Shown here in pieces: positions 39,130 through 47,864 of a stretch of DNA of 64,000 nt. Origin of the DNA: Citreicoccus inhibens (GTDB lineage Bacteria > Myxococcota > Myxococcia > Myxococcales > Myxococcaceae); assembly GCF_019039035.1 (NCBI RefSeq), contig NZ_JAHNZT010000001.1:584049-648048 (forward strand), given 5' to 3'. The notes under the pieces are model-generated. The model saw only the letters and a list, made by a program, of their open reading frames with translations, was not told the origin of the DNA and did no database searches. Both the position numbers and the translations under genes were made by a program. The stretch's first letter is position 1, and the number at the start of each line of letters is the position of its first letter.

Positions 39130-39264
39130 CTTCTCACCCCCAGGCGCGGAGGGGGACCCAATGGCAGGCATCGGACATCTCTTCAAAACCCGCCCAGTCG
39201 GCTGAACCCTCGTGGCATGGTGAGACGGGATTCGCTGTCAGCCCCCCATCCAAGGAGGATGAAG

Positions 39265-39909
39265 ATGCGTCGATCTCGCTGGCTCGGAGTGACGGTTGCG
39301 GGCTTCCTGGCGCTGCAGGCCACGGGATGCTTTGGGTCGTTCGGCCTGACCCGGAAGATCTGGCAGTTCAACAAGGACGTGTCCGGGAACAAGTTCGTCC
39401 AGTGGCTCATCTTCCTCGTCTTCGTCATCGTCCCGGTCTACGAGCTGGGCACGCTCGCGGACGCGCTCGTCGTCAACAGCATCGAGTTCTGGTCCGGTGA
39501 CAAGGTCGTGGGCAGCGCGGACAGCCCGGACGGCAACACGCGCATCGTGCGGCTCAACGACACGGACACGCTGGAGATGTCGCGCGACGTGGACACGGGC
39601 GTGATGCGCATGGAGCTGCGCCGCGAGGGACAAGCGCCGGTGGTGCGCTACTTCGAGCCGCTCGAGGACGGCATGGTCGCGCGCGACGACAGTGGCGCCC
39701 TGCTCATCCGCGCACAGGAGCAGCAGGATGGCGCGGTGGTGGTGACCAACGCCGAGGGCACCGCGCTCACCGTGCACGCGCGCGACGCCGTGGACACCGC
39801 GCGACAGCTCTTCCTCCAGGGCGGCGCCGAGGCCCTGGCCCAGTACGCCACGCACCAGGCCCCGCTGGCCTCGCAGGCCGTGGCGCTCAACACCTGCACG
39901 GCGCGCTGA
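39265..39909 (+). CDS. DUF3332-like lipoprotein
   Basis: 214 aa. The ATG at 39265 was chosen over the one at 39259 because the AAGGAGG ribosome binding site (39252-39258) would touch the earlier ATG. The lipobox is LQATGC. A membrane segment follows (WLIFLVFVIVPVYELGTLADALVVNSIEFW), the DUF3332 hallmark, then a beta-rich domain of about 130 aa. The function of the family is unknown. A strong hairpin lies downstream. Confidence 0.82.
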   Translation: MRRSRWLGVTVAGFLALQATGCFGSFGLTRKIWQFNKDVSGNKFVQWLIFLVFVIVPVYELGTLADALVVNSIEFWSGDKVVGSADSPDGNTRIVRLNDTDTLEMSRDVDTGVMRMELRREGQAPVVRYFEPLEDGMVARDDSGALLIRAQEQQDGAVVVTNAEGTALTVHARDAVDTARQLFLQGGAEALAQYATHQAPLASQAVALNTCTAR

Positions 39910-39931
39910 AAGCCCCGCCGCGCAGACCGAC

Positions 39932-39959
39932 CGCGGAGCCCCGTGAGAGGGGCTCCGCG
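39932..39959. terminator. Bidirectional hairpin terminator
   Basis: CGCGGAGCCCC (39932-39942) and GGGGCTCCGCG (39949-39959) form a perfect 11-bp stem with the loop GTGAGA, between two convergent genes. Confidence 0.7.
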
Positions 39960-39973
39960 CGTCGCCCCGCGGC

Positions 39974-40528
39974 TCAGGGTTGTGCGGGAGGCGTCTTCAC
40001 CTCGCCCGTCTCGGGGCCGAAGCCCGCGTCGAGCGCGGTGGCGGAGAAGGTGCCCTCCAGGCTGCGTCCCGCGCCGTAGGCATCTCCCTTGCGGAACGAC
40101 AGGGAGAAGTCACCCGAGGTGGCCTCGCCCGGGTTGCCGCCCCTGTCCAGCACCAGGTCGCCGCGCTCCACGGGGCCGAACGCGCGCGCGGGCTCGCCCG
40201 CCGCCACGTGCACCACCGACGCGCGGTCCTTGCCCGAGGGCGTCATCCCGCCCAGTGGGAGCTTGGCGCCCGGCTTGAGGTCCAGGCCCTCGGTGTCCAC
40301 CGTGAGGCGCGCCACCAGGTCCACATCCATGCCGTTGTTGCGGAAGTAGCTGACCTGGAAGGCCTCGGCGTTGCGGCGCACCTCCACGCGCGACACGTCG
40401 CCCGTGGGGAACAGCTCCGACACGCTGCCCGACAAGGAGTTGTCCCCGCGTCCACACGCGAGGATGCCCGCCGCGCACGCCAGGCCCGCGAGCCCCAGGG
40501 ACAAAAGCCCCCGGCCTCCGCGCGTCAT
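39974..40528 (-). CDS. Lipoprotein of unknown function
   Basis: 184 aa from the ATG at 40528, which overlaps the stop of the upstream gene as ATGA. The lipobox is GILAC. The remainder is beta-rich (VEVRRNAEAFQVSYFRNNGMDVDLVARLTV). No family recognised. It is coupled to the larger lipoprotein gene before it, so the two likely act together. Confidence 0.78.
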   Translation of the reverse strand: MTRGGRGLLSLGLAGLACAAGILACGRGDNSLSGSVSELFPTGDVSRVEVRRNAEAFQVSYFRNNGMDVDLVARLTVDTEGLDLKPGAKLPLGGMTPSGKDRASVVHVAAGEPARAFGPVERGDLVLDRGGNPGEATSGDFSLSFRKGDAYGAGRSLEGTFSATALDAGFGPETGEVKTPPAQP

Positions 40529-41847
40529 CGCTCCACCGCGAGCGTGAGGGTGCCCGAGGACGGCACGCGATAGAGCACCACGCGCTTGCCCGACGACAGG
40601 AACGCCAGCTTGGGAGACCAGCCGCCCGCGCTGTCCACCAGCACCTCGCGCCACGTGCCCGAGATGCGCGTGGAGATGAGGAGCTGATCATCCGCGGGCG
40701 TGCAGCTCGTCTCGTTGCGGCCCGCCTCCTGCGAGCAGACGTGGAACGCGATGGCCGGCTCGTGCGTGGTGGGGTCGAACGCGAGCGACGGGTACCAGCC
40801 GCCCGAGCCCGCCTGGTACACGGGGAACGGCAGCGACCAGTCTCCCGGCACCGTGCACTTCGTCGCCGTGGTGCCGGCGCACTCCGTATACGTGAGGCGG
40901 TCCGAGTTGCGGTCCACCACCGCGATGCCAAAGCCCTCCTGCGCGTCATACGCCAGCGAGGCGCCGAGCTGCGTGTTGCCCACCGTCTGGACCTGCAGCG
41001 GCGCGGACCACGTGGCGCCATCCGCGTTGCGCCGCTGGAACAACACGTTCTGGCCCGTGGCGTCCGGTCCACCATAGGCCTGGTCGCTCACGAGCGCCGG
41101 CTGGCCGCCCGCCATGACCATGTTGATGTGGCCACCGTAGGCCTTCTTGGTGTCACCGCCCGCGGCGACCACGCGGTGCTGCCACGTGGTGGGGCCACCG
41201 GTGGCCACCTCCAGGTCACTGCCCGCCCAGTCCTGCTGCGGGAACTGGCCGTCGTGTCCATCGCGGTACGCCACGATGGCCTCCGAGCCCGAGAACACGA
41301 GCGCGGGGTTGAGCCCCACCAGCAGGCCCGTGTCGCTGACGGGGCTGTTCACCTTGGCTTCGTCGCCCCGGCGCACCGCGATGCGCTCCGTCCACGTGCC
41401 CTGGGCGCCGCGGTACGACAGCGCCATGTCGCTCTGCAGCCAGAGCACGGACCCGTCGCTCCCGCCGCCCAGGTACGCCACGACGGGCTGACCATCCGGC
41501 CCGAACGACAGCGACACGCCGAACACGCGCTGCACCGTGGCGATGGGCTCGAAGGTGCTCTGCACCTGGCCGTCACGCACCTCGCGGTAGCGCAGCTGGA
41601 AGTCCTTGTCGTTCAGCTTGGCGAAGTACGCCACGCCGATGCGGTTCTCGGGCCCCACCGCCAGCGCGATGGACGAGATGCGGTGCAGCTCGCTGGGGTC
41701 GGAGTCGACGGTGAGCCGCACGAAGGGAGAGCCCGCGTTCGGGTCCTCCCCGGGCTTCGGCCCCCCATCCGGGTTGGCCGGCTTGTCGTTGCCACACCCC
41801 AGCGCGAGCGCCAGGCACAGCGCATAGGCGTGCCGTCTCATGTGCAT
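40525..41847 (-). CDS. Lipoprotein with repeated beta segments (propeller-like)
   Basis: 440 aa. Starts at 41847 and 41841 are both possible behind an AAGGAGA ribosome binding site; 41847 is used here. The lipobox is ALGC. Repeated segments (IALAVGPENRIGVAYFAK, VSLSFGPDGQPVVAYLGG, SLAYDAQEGFGIAVVDRN, SLAFDPTTHEPAIAFHVC) suggest a beta-propeller of sialidase-like topology but no catalytic motifs are visible. It is coupled to the downstream lipoprotein gene. Confidence 0.78.
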   Translation of the reverse strand: MHMRRHAYALCLALALGCGNDKPANPDGGPKPGEDPNAGSPFVRLTVDSDPSELHRISSIALAVGPENRIGVAYFAKLNDKDFQLRYREVRDGQVQSTFEPIATVQRVFGVSLSFGPDGQPVVAYLGGGSDGSVLWLQSDMALSYRGAQGTWTERIAVRRGDEAKVNSPVSDTGLLVGLNPALVFSGSEAIVAYRDGHDGQFPQQDWAGSDLEVATGGPTTWQHRVVAAGGDTKKAYGGHINMVMAGGQPALVSDQAYGGPDATGQNVLFQRRNADGATWSAPLQVQTVGNTQLGASLAYDAQEGFGIAVVDRNSDRLTYTECAGTTATKCTVPGDWSLPFPVYQAGSGGWYPSLAFDPTTHEPAIAFHVCSQEAGRNETSCTPADDQLLISTRISGTWREVLVDSAGGWSPKLAFLSSGKRVVLYRVPSSGTLTLAVER

Positions 41848-42055
41848 CGTCTCCTTGGTTGTCTGCCGCATCGGGACGCCATCCTATTCCAGCGCCCCAT
41901 GCGTGCACCTCGCGCGATTGCATGCCTGCTCGTCACTGACATGTCGCGGGAGGGAGTGGTGGCTGCACCCCACATGACGTGGACTCCCACCCCCACTTCG
42001 TGCTCGCGTGGCGATGCAATACAGCGCGCCGCGCACGCGCTAGGCTCCGCGCCCT

Positions 42056-42709
42056 ATGGCTCGCGCGCGTTCGTCCTCGAAGCGGCTGTCCCGGCGCTCT
42101 TTCATCCAACGCCTGACATTCCTCGGAGGCGGCGTGGTGCTGCTGGGAGGCATCGCGTGCAAGCGCGGCTCGGAGGCGCCGCCCGCCCCCGCCGCTCCCG
42201 CGACCACCGGCACCACGGCGAAGGGGCAGGCGCTGCACACCTTCTCGCGCTTCGAGTACGCCGCCGTGGCCGCCGCCACCGAGCGCCTGCTCCCGCGCGA
42301 CGAGGACCCCGGCGCGCTGGACGCGGACGTGCCGCTCTACATCGACCGCATGCTCCAGACGCCCGAGCTGAAGCAGATGCACCAGGACTTCGTCACGGGC
42401 CTCGCCGCGCTGGAGCGCCGCGCCCAGCGCATGTTCCAGACGGGCTTCGCGCAGGCCACGCCCGCGCAGCAGGACGAGCTGCTCGCCATCTTCAAGGACA
42501 GCCCACAGGGCAGCGGCGAGGCGCACTTCTACGAGCTCTTGATGGTGCTCTCGCTGGAGGGCTTCCTCGGAGACCCGTCCTACGGCGGCAACCAAGGCAA
42601 GGTGGGCTGGCGCCTCATGGGCTTCGACATGGTGGGCACCGTGGCCATGGCGCCGCCCGAGGGCTACGACGGACCGAAGTGCCTGCGCGAGTGCGGGAGC
42701 CACCGGTGA
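42056..42709 (+). CDS. Gluconate 2-dehydrogenase subunit 3 family protein, Tat-exported
   Basis: 217 aa. A twin-arginine signal (LSRRSFIQRLTFLGGG) is followed by a lipobox-like GGIAC. The core has the family pattern ATERLLPRDEDPGA near the start and DPSYGGNQGKVGWRLMGFD near the end. In known complexes this small subunit is needed for folding and co-export of the FAD-containing GMC subunit. Its stop overlaps the GTG start of the GMC oxidoreductase gene (GTGA). Confidence 0.92.
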   Translation: MARARSSSKRLSRRSFIQRLTFLGGGVVLLGGIACKRGSEAPPAPAAPATTGTTAKGQALHTFSRFEYAAVAAATERLLPRDEDPGALDADVPLYIDRMLQTPELKQMHQDFVTGLAALERRAQRMFQTGFAQATPAQQDELLAIFKDSPQGSGEAHFYELLMVLSLEGFLGDPSYGGNQGKVGWRLMGFDMVGTVAMAPPEGYDGPKCLRECGSHR

Positions 42710-44358
42710 GCAAGCCCGAGGTGGATGTCTGCATCGTCGGCAGCGGCGCGGGCGGCGCGCCCCTGGCGCTGGAGTTGGGCCGCGCGGGCTTCAAGGTCGT
42801 GGTGCTGGAGAAGGGCGCGCACTACCAGCCGCGCGACTTCGTCCACGACGAGATTCTCAACAGCCGCCGCAACTTCTTCATGCCGCTCCCGTGGGAGGAG
42901 CCGCACCTGGTGCGCCGCGGCCCCAAGGAGCGCTACGAGCGCAGCAACTCCGCGTGGACCGCCAACTGCGTGGGCGGCGGCACCGTGCACATGAGCGGCT
43001 ACTTCTACCGGCTCAAGCCGGTGGACTTCCGCCTGCGCTCCACGCTCGGCCCCATCCCCGGCAGCACGCTGGCGGACTGGCCCATCGCCTACGAGGACCT
43101 GGCGCCCTTCTACGACAAGGCCGAGGCCGAGATGGGCGTATCCGGGCAGGCCGTGGCCCACCCCTTCCTCGAGCCGCGCTCCGGTCCCTATCCCCTCCCG
43201 CCGCTCGACACGCACCCCATCTCGGGGGAAATCGACAAGGTGTGCTCGGCGCTCGGCTGGCACTCGCTGCCCACCGCGCGCGGCATCATCAGCCGTCCGT
43301 ACAAAGGCCGCTCCGCCTGCGCGTACTGCGCGCTGTGCGGCAGCTACGGCTGCGAGATGGGCGCCAAGAGCGGCACCAACGCGAGCCTCATCCCCGCCGC
43401 GCTCGCCACCGGCAACGTGGAGCTGCGGCCCGGCTGCATGGCGCGCTCCATCGAGGTGGACACGCGGGGCCGAGCCCGCAGCGTCGTCTACCTGGACCCC
43501 GACGGCGTCGCGCAGGAGCAACCCGCGCGCATCATCGTGTCGTCGTGCACCGCGGTGGAGAGCGCGCGACTGCTGCTCAACTCCACGTCCAACCGCTTCC
43601 CCAAGGGGCTCGCCAACGGCAGCGGGCTGGTGGGCAAGAACCTCCTGTTCAGCTCCTTTGGTGAGTCGCGCGCCACCTTCCGCGTGTCCAAGCAGAAGGC
43701 CGCGCGGCCCTGGCTGGCGGACCCCTCGCCCTTCGTGAACCGCAGCCTCCAGGACTTCTACCTGATGCCGGACACGCGCTTCGGCTTCCGCAAGGGAGGC
43801 ACGCTCGGCTTCATGTGGACGCACCCCAACCCCATCTTCGCGGCGGTGGGGATGGCGGGCTCGGGCAAGAGCGGCGTCTTCGGCAAGGAGCTGAAGGACC
43901 GCATGCGCGCCTACCGCGACTCGCGCATCCTCCAGTTCGAGGTCTACGCGGAGTTCCTCCCCACGCCGGGGACGTCGGTCACCGTCGAGTCCGGGGTGAA
44001 GGACAAGTACGGCATCCCCGTGGCCGCCATCACGCTGGACCGCCACCCCATGGACTTCGCCGCCACGCGCTTCCTCGTGGACCGCGGCGAGGAGGTCCTC
44101 ATGCGGTTGGACCCAGACGACGTGCAGCGCGTGGGCATCGCGGGCGAGACCACCATCCTCCAGCACGGCACGTGTCGCTTCGGCGATGACCCGGCCACGT
44201 CGGTGCTGGACAAGAACTGCCGCGCGCACGAGGTGCCCAACCTCTACGTCGTGGACGGCAGCTTCATGCCCACCGGCGGCAGCGTGCCCTCCACGCTGAC
44301 CATCGCCGCCAACAGCTTCCGCGTGGCGGACCACCTGGTGCGCACGCTCAAGGGCTGA
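42706..44358 (+). CDS. GMC-family FAD-dependent sugar/alcohol dehydrogenase, large subunit
   Basis: 550 aa from a GTG overlapping the previous stop. The FAD motif GSGAGGAPLALELG is at 12-25. Cysteines C205, C208, C211 and C216 (CAYCALCGSYGC) match the cluster that in FAD-dependent glucose and fructose dehydrogenases holds an iron-sulfur centre. The C-terminal active region has HGTCRFGDDP and VVDGSFMPTGGSVPSTLTIAANSFR. It probably works with the Tat-exported subunit 3. A membrane cytochrome c subunit, present in the three-part enzymes, is not next to it. The sugar or alcohol substrate is unknown. Confidence 0.93.
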   Translation: MSKPEVDVCIVGSGAGGAPLALELGRAGFKVVVLEKGAHYQPRDFVHDEILNSRRNFFMPLPWEEPHLVRRGPKERYERSNSAWTANCVGGGTVHMSGYFYRLKPVDFRLRSTLGPIPGSTLADWPIAYEDLAPFYDKAEAEMGVSGQAVAHPFLEPRSGPYPLPPLDTHPISGEIDKVCSALGWHSLPTARGIISRPYKGRSACAYCALCGSYGCEMGAKSGTNASLIPAALATGNVELRPGCMARSIEVDTRGRARSVVYLDPDGVAQEQPARIIVSSCTAVESARLLLNSTSNRFPKGLANGSGLVGKNLLFSSFGESRATFRVSKQKAARPWLADPSPFVNRSLQDFYLMPDTRFGFRKGGTLGFMWTHPNPIFAAVGMAGSGKSGVFGKELKDRMRAYRDSRILQFEVYAEFLPTPGTSVTVESGVKDKYGIPVAAITLDRHPMDFAATRFLVDRGEEVLMRLDPDDVQRVGIAGETTILQHGTCRFGDDPATSVLDKNCRAHEVPNLYVVDGSFMPTGGSVPSTLTIAANSFRVADHLVRTLKG

Positions 44359-44368
44359 AGCCGCGACG

Positions 44369-44394
44369 GCGCGAGCGCCCCACCGCGCTCGCGC
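44369..44394. terminator. Hairpin between the GMC oxidoreductase and a convergent lipoprotein gene
   Basis: GCGCGAGCG (44369-44377) and CGCTCGCGC (44386-44394) form a perfect 9-bp stem. It touches the stop codon of the convergent gene. Confidence 0.55.
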
Positions 44395-44900
44395 TACCGG
44401 TTGCGCAGCGGCGTCACGTCCACCTTCACCACGTAGCGCGCCTGCATGTCGGACTGAATCTGGATGAGGTGGTCGCCCACGCCCGTCACGTCCGCCTCGC
44501 GGGTGAACTCGCCGAACTTCTCCATGCTGTCGATGGCGAGCTTGCCGGTGATGGCCACGCGCTTGCGCGAGCGGCAGCCCTCCTCCTGGAAGACGATGGC
44601 GGTCTCCTCTCCGGCCGCCGTCACCTCCTCCAGATAGAAGTGCACCGTGATGGTGGAGGCCTCGGGCACCTGGACGATGAGCTGCGTGGAGCCCGGGAAG
44701 CGGCCCTCCGCGTAGCTCTCCGGCCCGAGGATGCAGCCCGCAATCTGACTGCACACGGGCCACGAAGCGTTGCAGGCATCCAACACGCGCGGCCCGATGA
44801 ACTGCTCACGCGAGCCGCCACAGGCAGACAGCAGCGCCAACGACAAAACACTCATCACCATCTGGGCCCGTCGGCCAAACACTGTTACAAGTGAAACCAT
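44394..44900 (-). CDS. Small lipoprotein of unknown function
   Basis: 168 aa from the ATG at 44900 (MVSLVTVFGRRAQMV). The lipobox is LLSAC. The mature part is beta-rich, with several cysteines (CNASWPVCSQIAGC) and a possible carbohydrate-binding or PPC-like sandwich (TQLIVQVPEASTITVHFYLEEV). It is divergent from the next lipoprotein gene with only 31 bp between starts, so the promoters must overlap. Confidence 0.75.
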   Translation of the reverse strand: MVSLVTVFGRRAQMVMSVLSLALLSACGGSREQFIGPRVLDACNASWPVCSQIAGCILGPESYAEGRFPGSTQLIVQVPEASTITVHFYLEEVTAAGEETAIVFQEEGCRSRKRVAITGKLAIDSMEKFGEFTREADVTGVGDHLIQIQSDMQARYVVKVDVTPLRNR

Positions 44901-44931
44901 CTTCTCAACCTCATCCAAGGAGTGGATGTCC

Positions 44932-45366
44932 ATGCGCCTGAAGACCTTGTGGCTGCCCATCATCCTCATTGCCGCTGCGGGCTGTGGAAACGATGACGAG
45001 AACCTGCCCAACTCGCCCCAGTTGGTCATCGACCGCAATGCCATGCAGTTCGACACCGAGTACAACAGCGGCACCTACGTCGGGCGCTCCACCTACAACA
45101 CCCTCTACATCCGCAACGGGGGCCTCCAGACGCTGGAAATCACCGACATCGCCGTCTCGGGACCGAGCGAGTTCAAGCTCACGCCGCCCGAGGGCTGGGT
45201 GGCCGGACAGCCGCTGAAGCTGGAGACGAACGCGAAGACGTTCATCCAGGTGACGTTCTCGCCCAAGAAGGCGGGTGACTTCACGGGCAAGCTCACCGTG
45301 CAGTCCAACGCCGCCAATACACCGTCGCTGGAGATTCCGCTGACGGCCAAGGGCATCAATCCGTAA
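44932..45366 (+). CDS. Lipoprotein with an Ig-like (ASPM/SPD-2/Hydin type) domain
   Basis: 144 aa from the ATG at 44932; the AAGGAG site is too close to the ATG at 44926. The lipobox is IAAAGC. The rest is one Ig-like beta-sandwich (LYIRNGGLQTLEITDIAVSG, FIQVTFSPKKAGDFTGKLTV, IPLTAKGINP), the pattern found in choice-of-anchor-D proteins of myxobacteria. It is a probable surface structural protein. A strong hairpin follows. Confidence 0.82.
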   Translation: MRLKTLWLPIILIAAAGCGNDDENLPNSPQLVIDRNAMQFDTEYNSGTYVGRSTYNTLYIRNGGLQTLEITDIAVSGPSEFKLTPPEGWVAGQPLKLETNAKTFIQVTFSPKKAGDFTGKLTVQSNAANTPSLEIPLTAKGINP

Positions 45367-45377
45367 CACGGAACACC

Positions 45378-45403
45378 CGGGCGGGAGCGATGGCTCCCGC
45401 CCG
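45378..45403. terminator. Bidirectional hairpin terminator
   Basis: CGGGCGGGAGC (45378-45388) and GCTCCCGCCCG (45393-45403) form a perfect 11-bp stem with the loop GATG between convergent genes. Confidence 0.7.
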
Positions 45404-45446
45404 CGCGCATCGCCGGGCGGAATGTCTGGCATTGCCGCCACCGCGC

Positions 45447-47852
45447 TCACTGGCGGGTGAACTGGCAGCCTCCCGCCCACTTCGAACCCGCGCCGCCATC
45501 CGGCAGCGCCGTGCCACCGTCCTGGGTCACCACCGGGCACTGGTACTCATTCTTCCCATCCGCCGTCACATACGAGCGCGGATACGTCCCGTAGCCGGTG
45601 CGCAGCGTGTAGTTCACGTGCGCGTAATCCGTGCGCTCCGTGGCGGACACCGCCAGCTTCATCTGCCCGCCCCGGATGAAGCGCCGCTCCAGACAGGCGC
45701 AGGCGTAGGGCGCCAGCGTGACGGTGGTGGTCGTCGGCGTCTTGTCCATCTTGTAGAGCGGCTGGTAGCTGCTGAGCGGCGCGGAGTTGGTGGTGTGCCA
45801 CGCGCGCATCGCGTCCCCGCGGAAGGCCAGCGTCAGCGGGTCTCCCGTGCTCACCGTGGAGACGGGGTAGCAATTGGGGCCCATGCCCGCGTCGGGCACG
45901 GTGCCACCGTCCGGCGCGCCGCCCTTCATGTCGCCGTCGCAGAACGTCACGTCCAAGGCCAGCCCGTGCGGCGTGCCACCATCCGCCAGGTTCTGCACCT
46001 GCCACTGCACCAGCCACGCGGAGTCCTCGGGCTCGGGCAGCGCGGGGAGCTGGTAGATGTACGTGTCCACGTCGGACGGCACGGCGTCGTAGTCGTTCGG
46101 TCCGCGCACGCCCAGGCCGGTGGCGCGGTCATTGGGGCGCAGCCGGCCGTAGCCATGCGACAGCTCGCCCGACACGGCGAAGGCGCTGTCACTGCCCGGC
46201 GGCGGCAGGCTGCCCGCGCCCACGCTCGCGAGGGTGAGGGAGTGCGGCTGCTCGACGCCGCCGCTGTAGGCCGCCACCTCGTCGGCGTCCTCCGCGTCCC
46301 AGACCACCTCCAGCTTGTAATCGCGATCCTCGGCCCACCGCTTCGTCTCGCGCACCACGAAGACATACGTGATGGAGCCACCGTGGCCGGGCACCGGAAG
46401 GGCGCCCTGGAAGTTGCTCAGGTTCGGGAAGCGCGCGGGGTCCGCCTCCGAGCGCGAGGAGTGCACGCACATCGCCTGGGTGGACGCGTTGCAGTAGCTC
46501 TCCACCAGCGAGCGGGCACCCGGGTTCTCCGAGTAGCCCTTGGGGCACGCCACGGGGTCCGTGACGCAGGCCGTGCGCTGCGCCGGCAGGCCCGTGCCCG
46601 TGACCACCTGGGACAGGACCAGCACCTCGCGGTCCGGGAACACGCCCAGCGGCAGGGGCAGCGGCTCAAACCGGCCGCTGTTGGCTCCGCCCGACTGCGG
46701 CACCACGCGGTAGCGCAGCACCGAGGGCGCGGACGCCGCCGGCAGTCGCACCGCATACCAGTCCGAGTCCGCCGTGTAGCCCAGGCGCCCGGTGAACGTC
46801 AGCGTCGCGCCCACGCTCCCCGGCGTCGTGCCGTCCATGGTGAGCAGCGTGGCGCGCTCCGCCACGTCGTTGTCGCTGTTCTGGTCCTGCTTGTCCTCCT
46901 CGTCCATGACGCGCACCTCCACGTCATAGGGTTGGCGCAGGTCACCTGACGGCGCCTCCTTGTCCGTCCCCGCCTGATACCCCTTCACCACCAGCGTCCA
47001 CGTGCCCGTGTCCTTCACCTTGCGCGCCGTGGCGAGCACGCCCGGATGAACCTTGGGCGCCACCTGGTCCTCGGACTCCTTGCCCGCGGTGCCTGGACGG
47101 CGCAGCTCATAGGACAGGCGGTAGTTGGGCATGAAGCCCTGGTCCGGCGCGGTGACGCGCACGTAGGCAATCTTCCCCGCGGTCAGCGGGAAGGAGTACT
47201 GGTCCACGTCCCCCTGGGTGGACAGGTAGCCGTGCTGCGTGCCCACCATCACCGCGCCCTGCGCCGCCAGCGGGATGGCCGTGGGCGTGGTGTCATTGGG
47301 CTCGTTCACGTCGGGGTCTTCCACCACCTCCACCGTGAGGCGGTACGGATTGCGCGCGTCGAAGTTGGGCCGCGAGGGGTTGCTCGGGGAGTCCTGCACG
47401 AGCAGCAGGAGGCGCGTGCCGCCCTTGGAGTACGGCAGGATGATGTCCACCGGCTGGGGCTGGCCCTGGCCCGGCACGTCCTTCTTCATCACCAGGCTGC
47501 GGTCCTTGCCGTCCGCGCCCGTCTCCAACAGGTTCAGCGTCAGGTTCACCGCGGTGCTCGACGCGAGGTACGCGCCGGTGACGTGCACCAGCGTCCGCGC
47601 GTTGGCGTTGGCCGGGATGGAGATGCTGTACCAGTCCTGATCTCCCCCCTTCACGTCCCCTTCCAGCGCCAGGAAGCGGTCCAGGGGCTGGCCGGGCTTC
47701 AGCTCGCAGTCGGGCAGCGTCAGCGCCTCCTCGCGGGTGTTGCACAGGTCCACCACCGTGGGGTTGTCGGTAGGGGGCGGCTTCTCGCCCTCCGAGGAGC
47801 AGGCGGCGGCGAGGAGCAGGGCGACGGGCAGGAGTCGGGCGTGGGTGCGCAT
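45447..47852 (-). CDS. Large lipoprotein with PPC-like beta-sandwich domains
   Basis: 801 aa. The lipobox is LLAAAC. At least three segments have the pattern of bacterial pre-peptidase C-terminal (PPC) domains: DQDWYSISIPANANARTLVH, DVDQYSFPLTAGKIAYVRVT and DSDWYAVRLPAASAPSVLRY, each with a following beta sandwich. Such domains bind calcium or polysaccharide on secreted proteins. No catalytic domain is seen. It is the last gene of the minus-strand block that contains the VWA lipoproteins, 12 bp behind the previous gene. Confidence 0.82.
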   Translation of the reverse strand: MRTHARLLPVALLLAAACSSEGEKPPPTDNPTVVDLCNTREEALTLPDCELKPGQPLDRFLALEGDVKGGDQDWYSISIPANANARTLVHVTGAYLASSTAVNLTLNLLETGADGKDRSLVMKKDVPGQGQPQPVDIILPYSKGGTRLLLLVQDSPSNPSRPNFDARNPYRLTVEVVEDPDVNEPNDTTPTAIPLAAQGAVMVGTQHGYLSTQGDVDQYSFPLTAGKIAYVRVTAPDQGFMPNYRLSYELRRPGTAGKESEDQVAPKVHPGVLATARKVKDTGTWTLVVKGYQAGTDKEAPSGDLRQPYDVEVRVMDEEDKQDQNSDNDVAERATLLTMDGTTPGSVGATLTFTGRLGYTADSDWYAVRLPAASAPSVLRYRVVPQSGGANSGRFEPLPLPLGVFPDREVLVLSQVVTGTGLPAQRTACVTDPVACPKGYSENPGARSLVESYCNASTQAMCVHSSRSEADPARFPNLSNFQGALPVPGHGGSITYVFVVRETKRWAEDRDYKLEVVWDAEDADEVAAYSGGVEQPHSLTLASVGAGSLPPPGSDSAFAVSGELSHGYGRLRPNDRATGLGVRGPNDYDAVPSDVDTYIYQLPALPEPEDSAWLVQWQVQNLADGGTPHGLALDVTFCDGDMKGGAPDGGTVPDAGMGPNCYPVSTVSTGDPLTLAFRGDAMRAWHTTNSAPLSSYQPLYKMDKTPTTTTVTLAPYACACLERRFIRGGQMKLAVSATERTDYAHVNYTLRTGYGTYPRSYVTADGKNEYQCPVVTQDGGTALPDGGAGSKWAGGCQFTRQ

Positions 47853-47864
47853 GGGGCTCTCGCT

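Noticed and set aside
40741-42705. Long N-terminal extension of the GMC oxidoreductase frame (1205 codons in total)
   Set aside because: The extension is antisense to a lipoprotein gene and overlaps the Tat-signal subunit gene. The GTG at 42706 in a GTGA overlap is the natural start.
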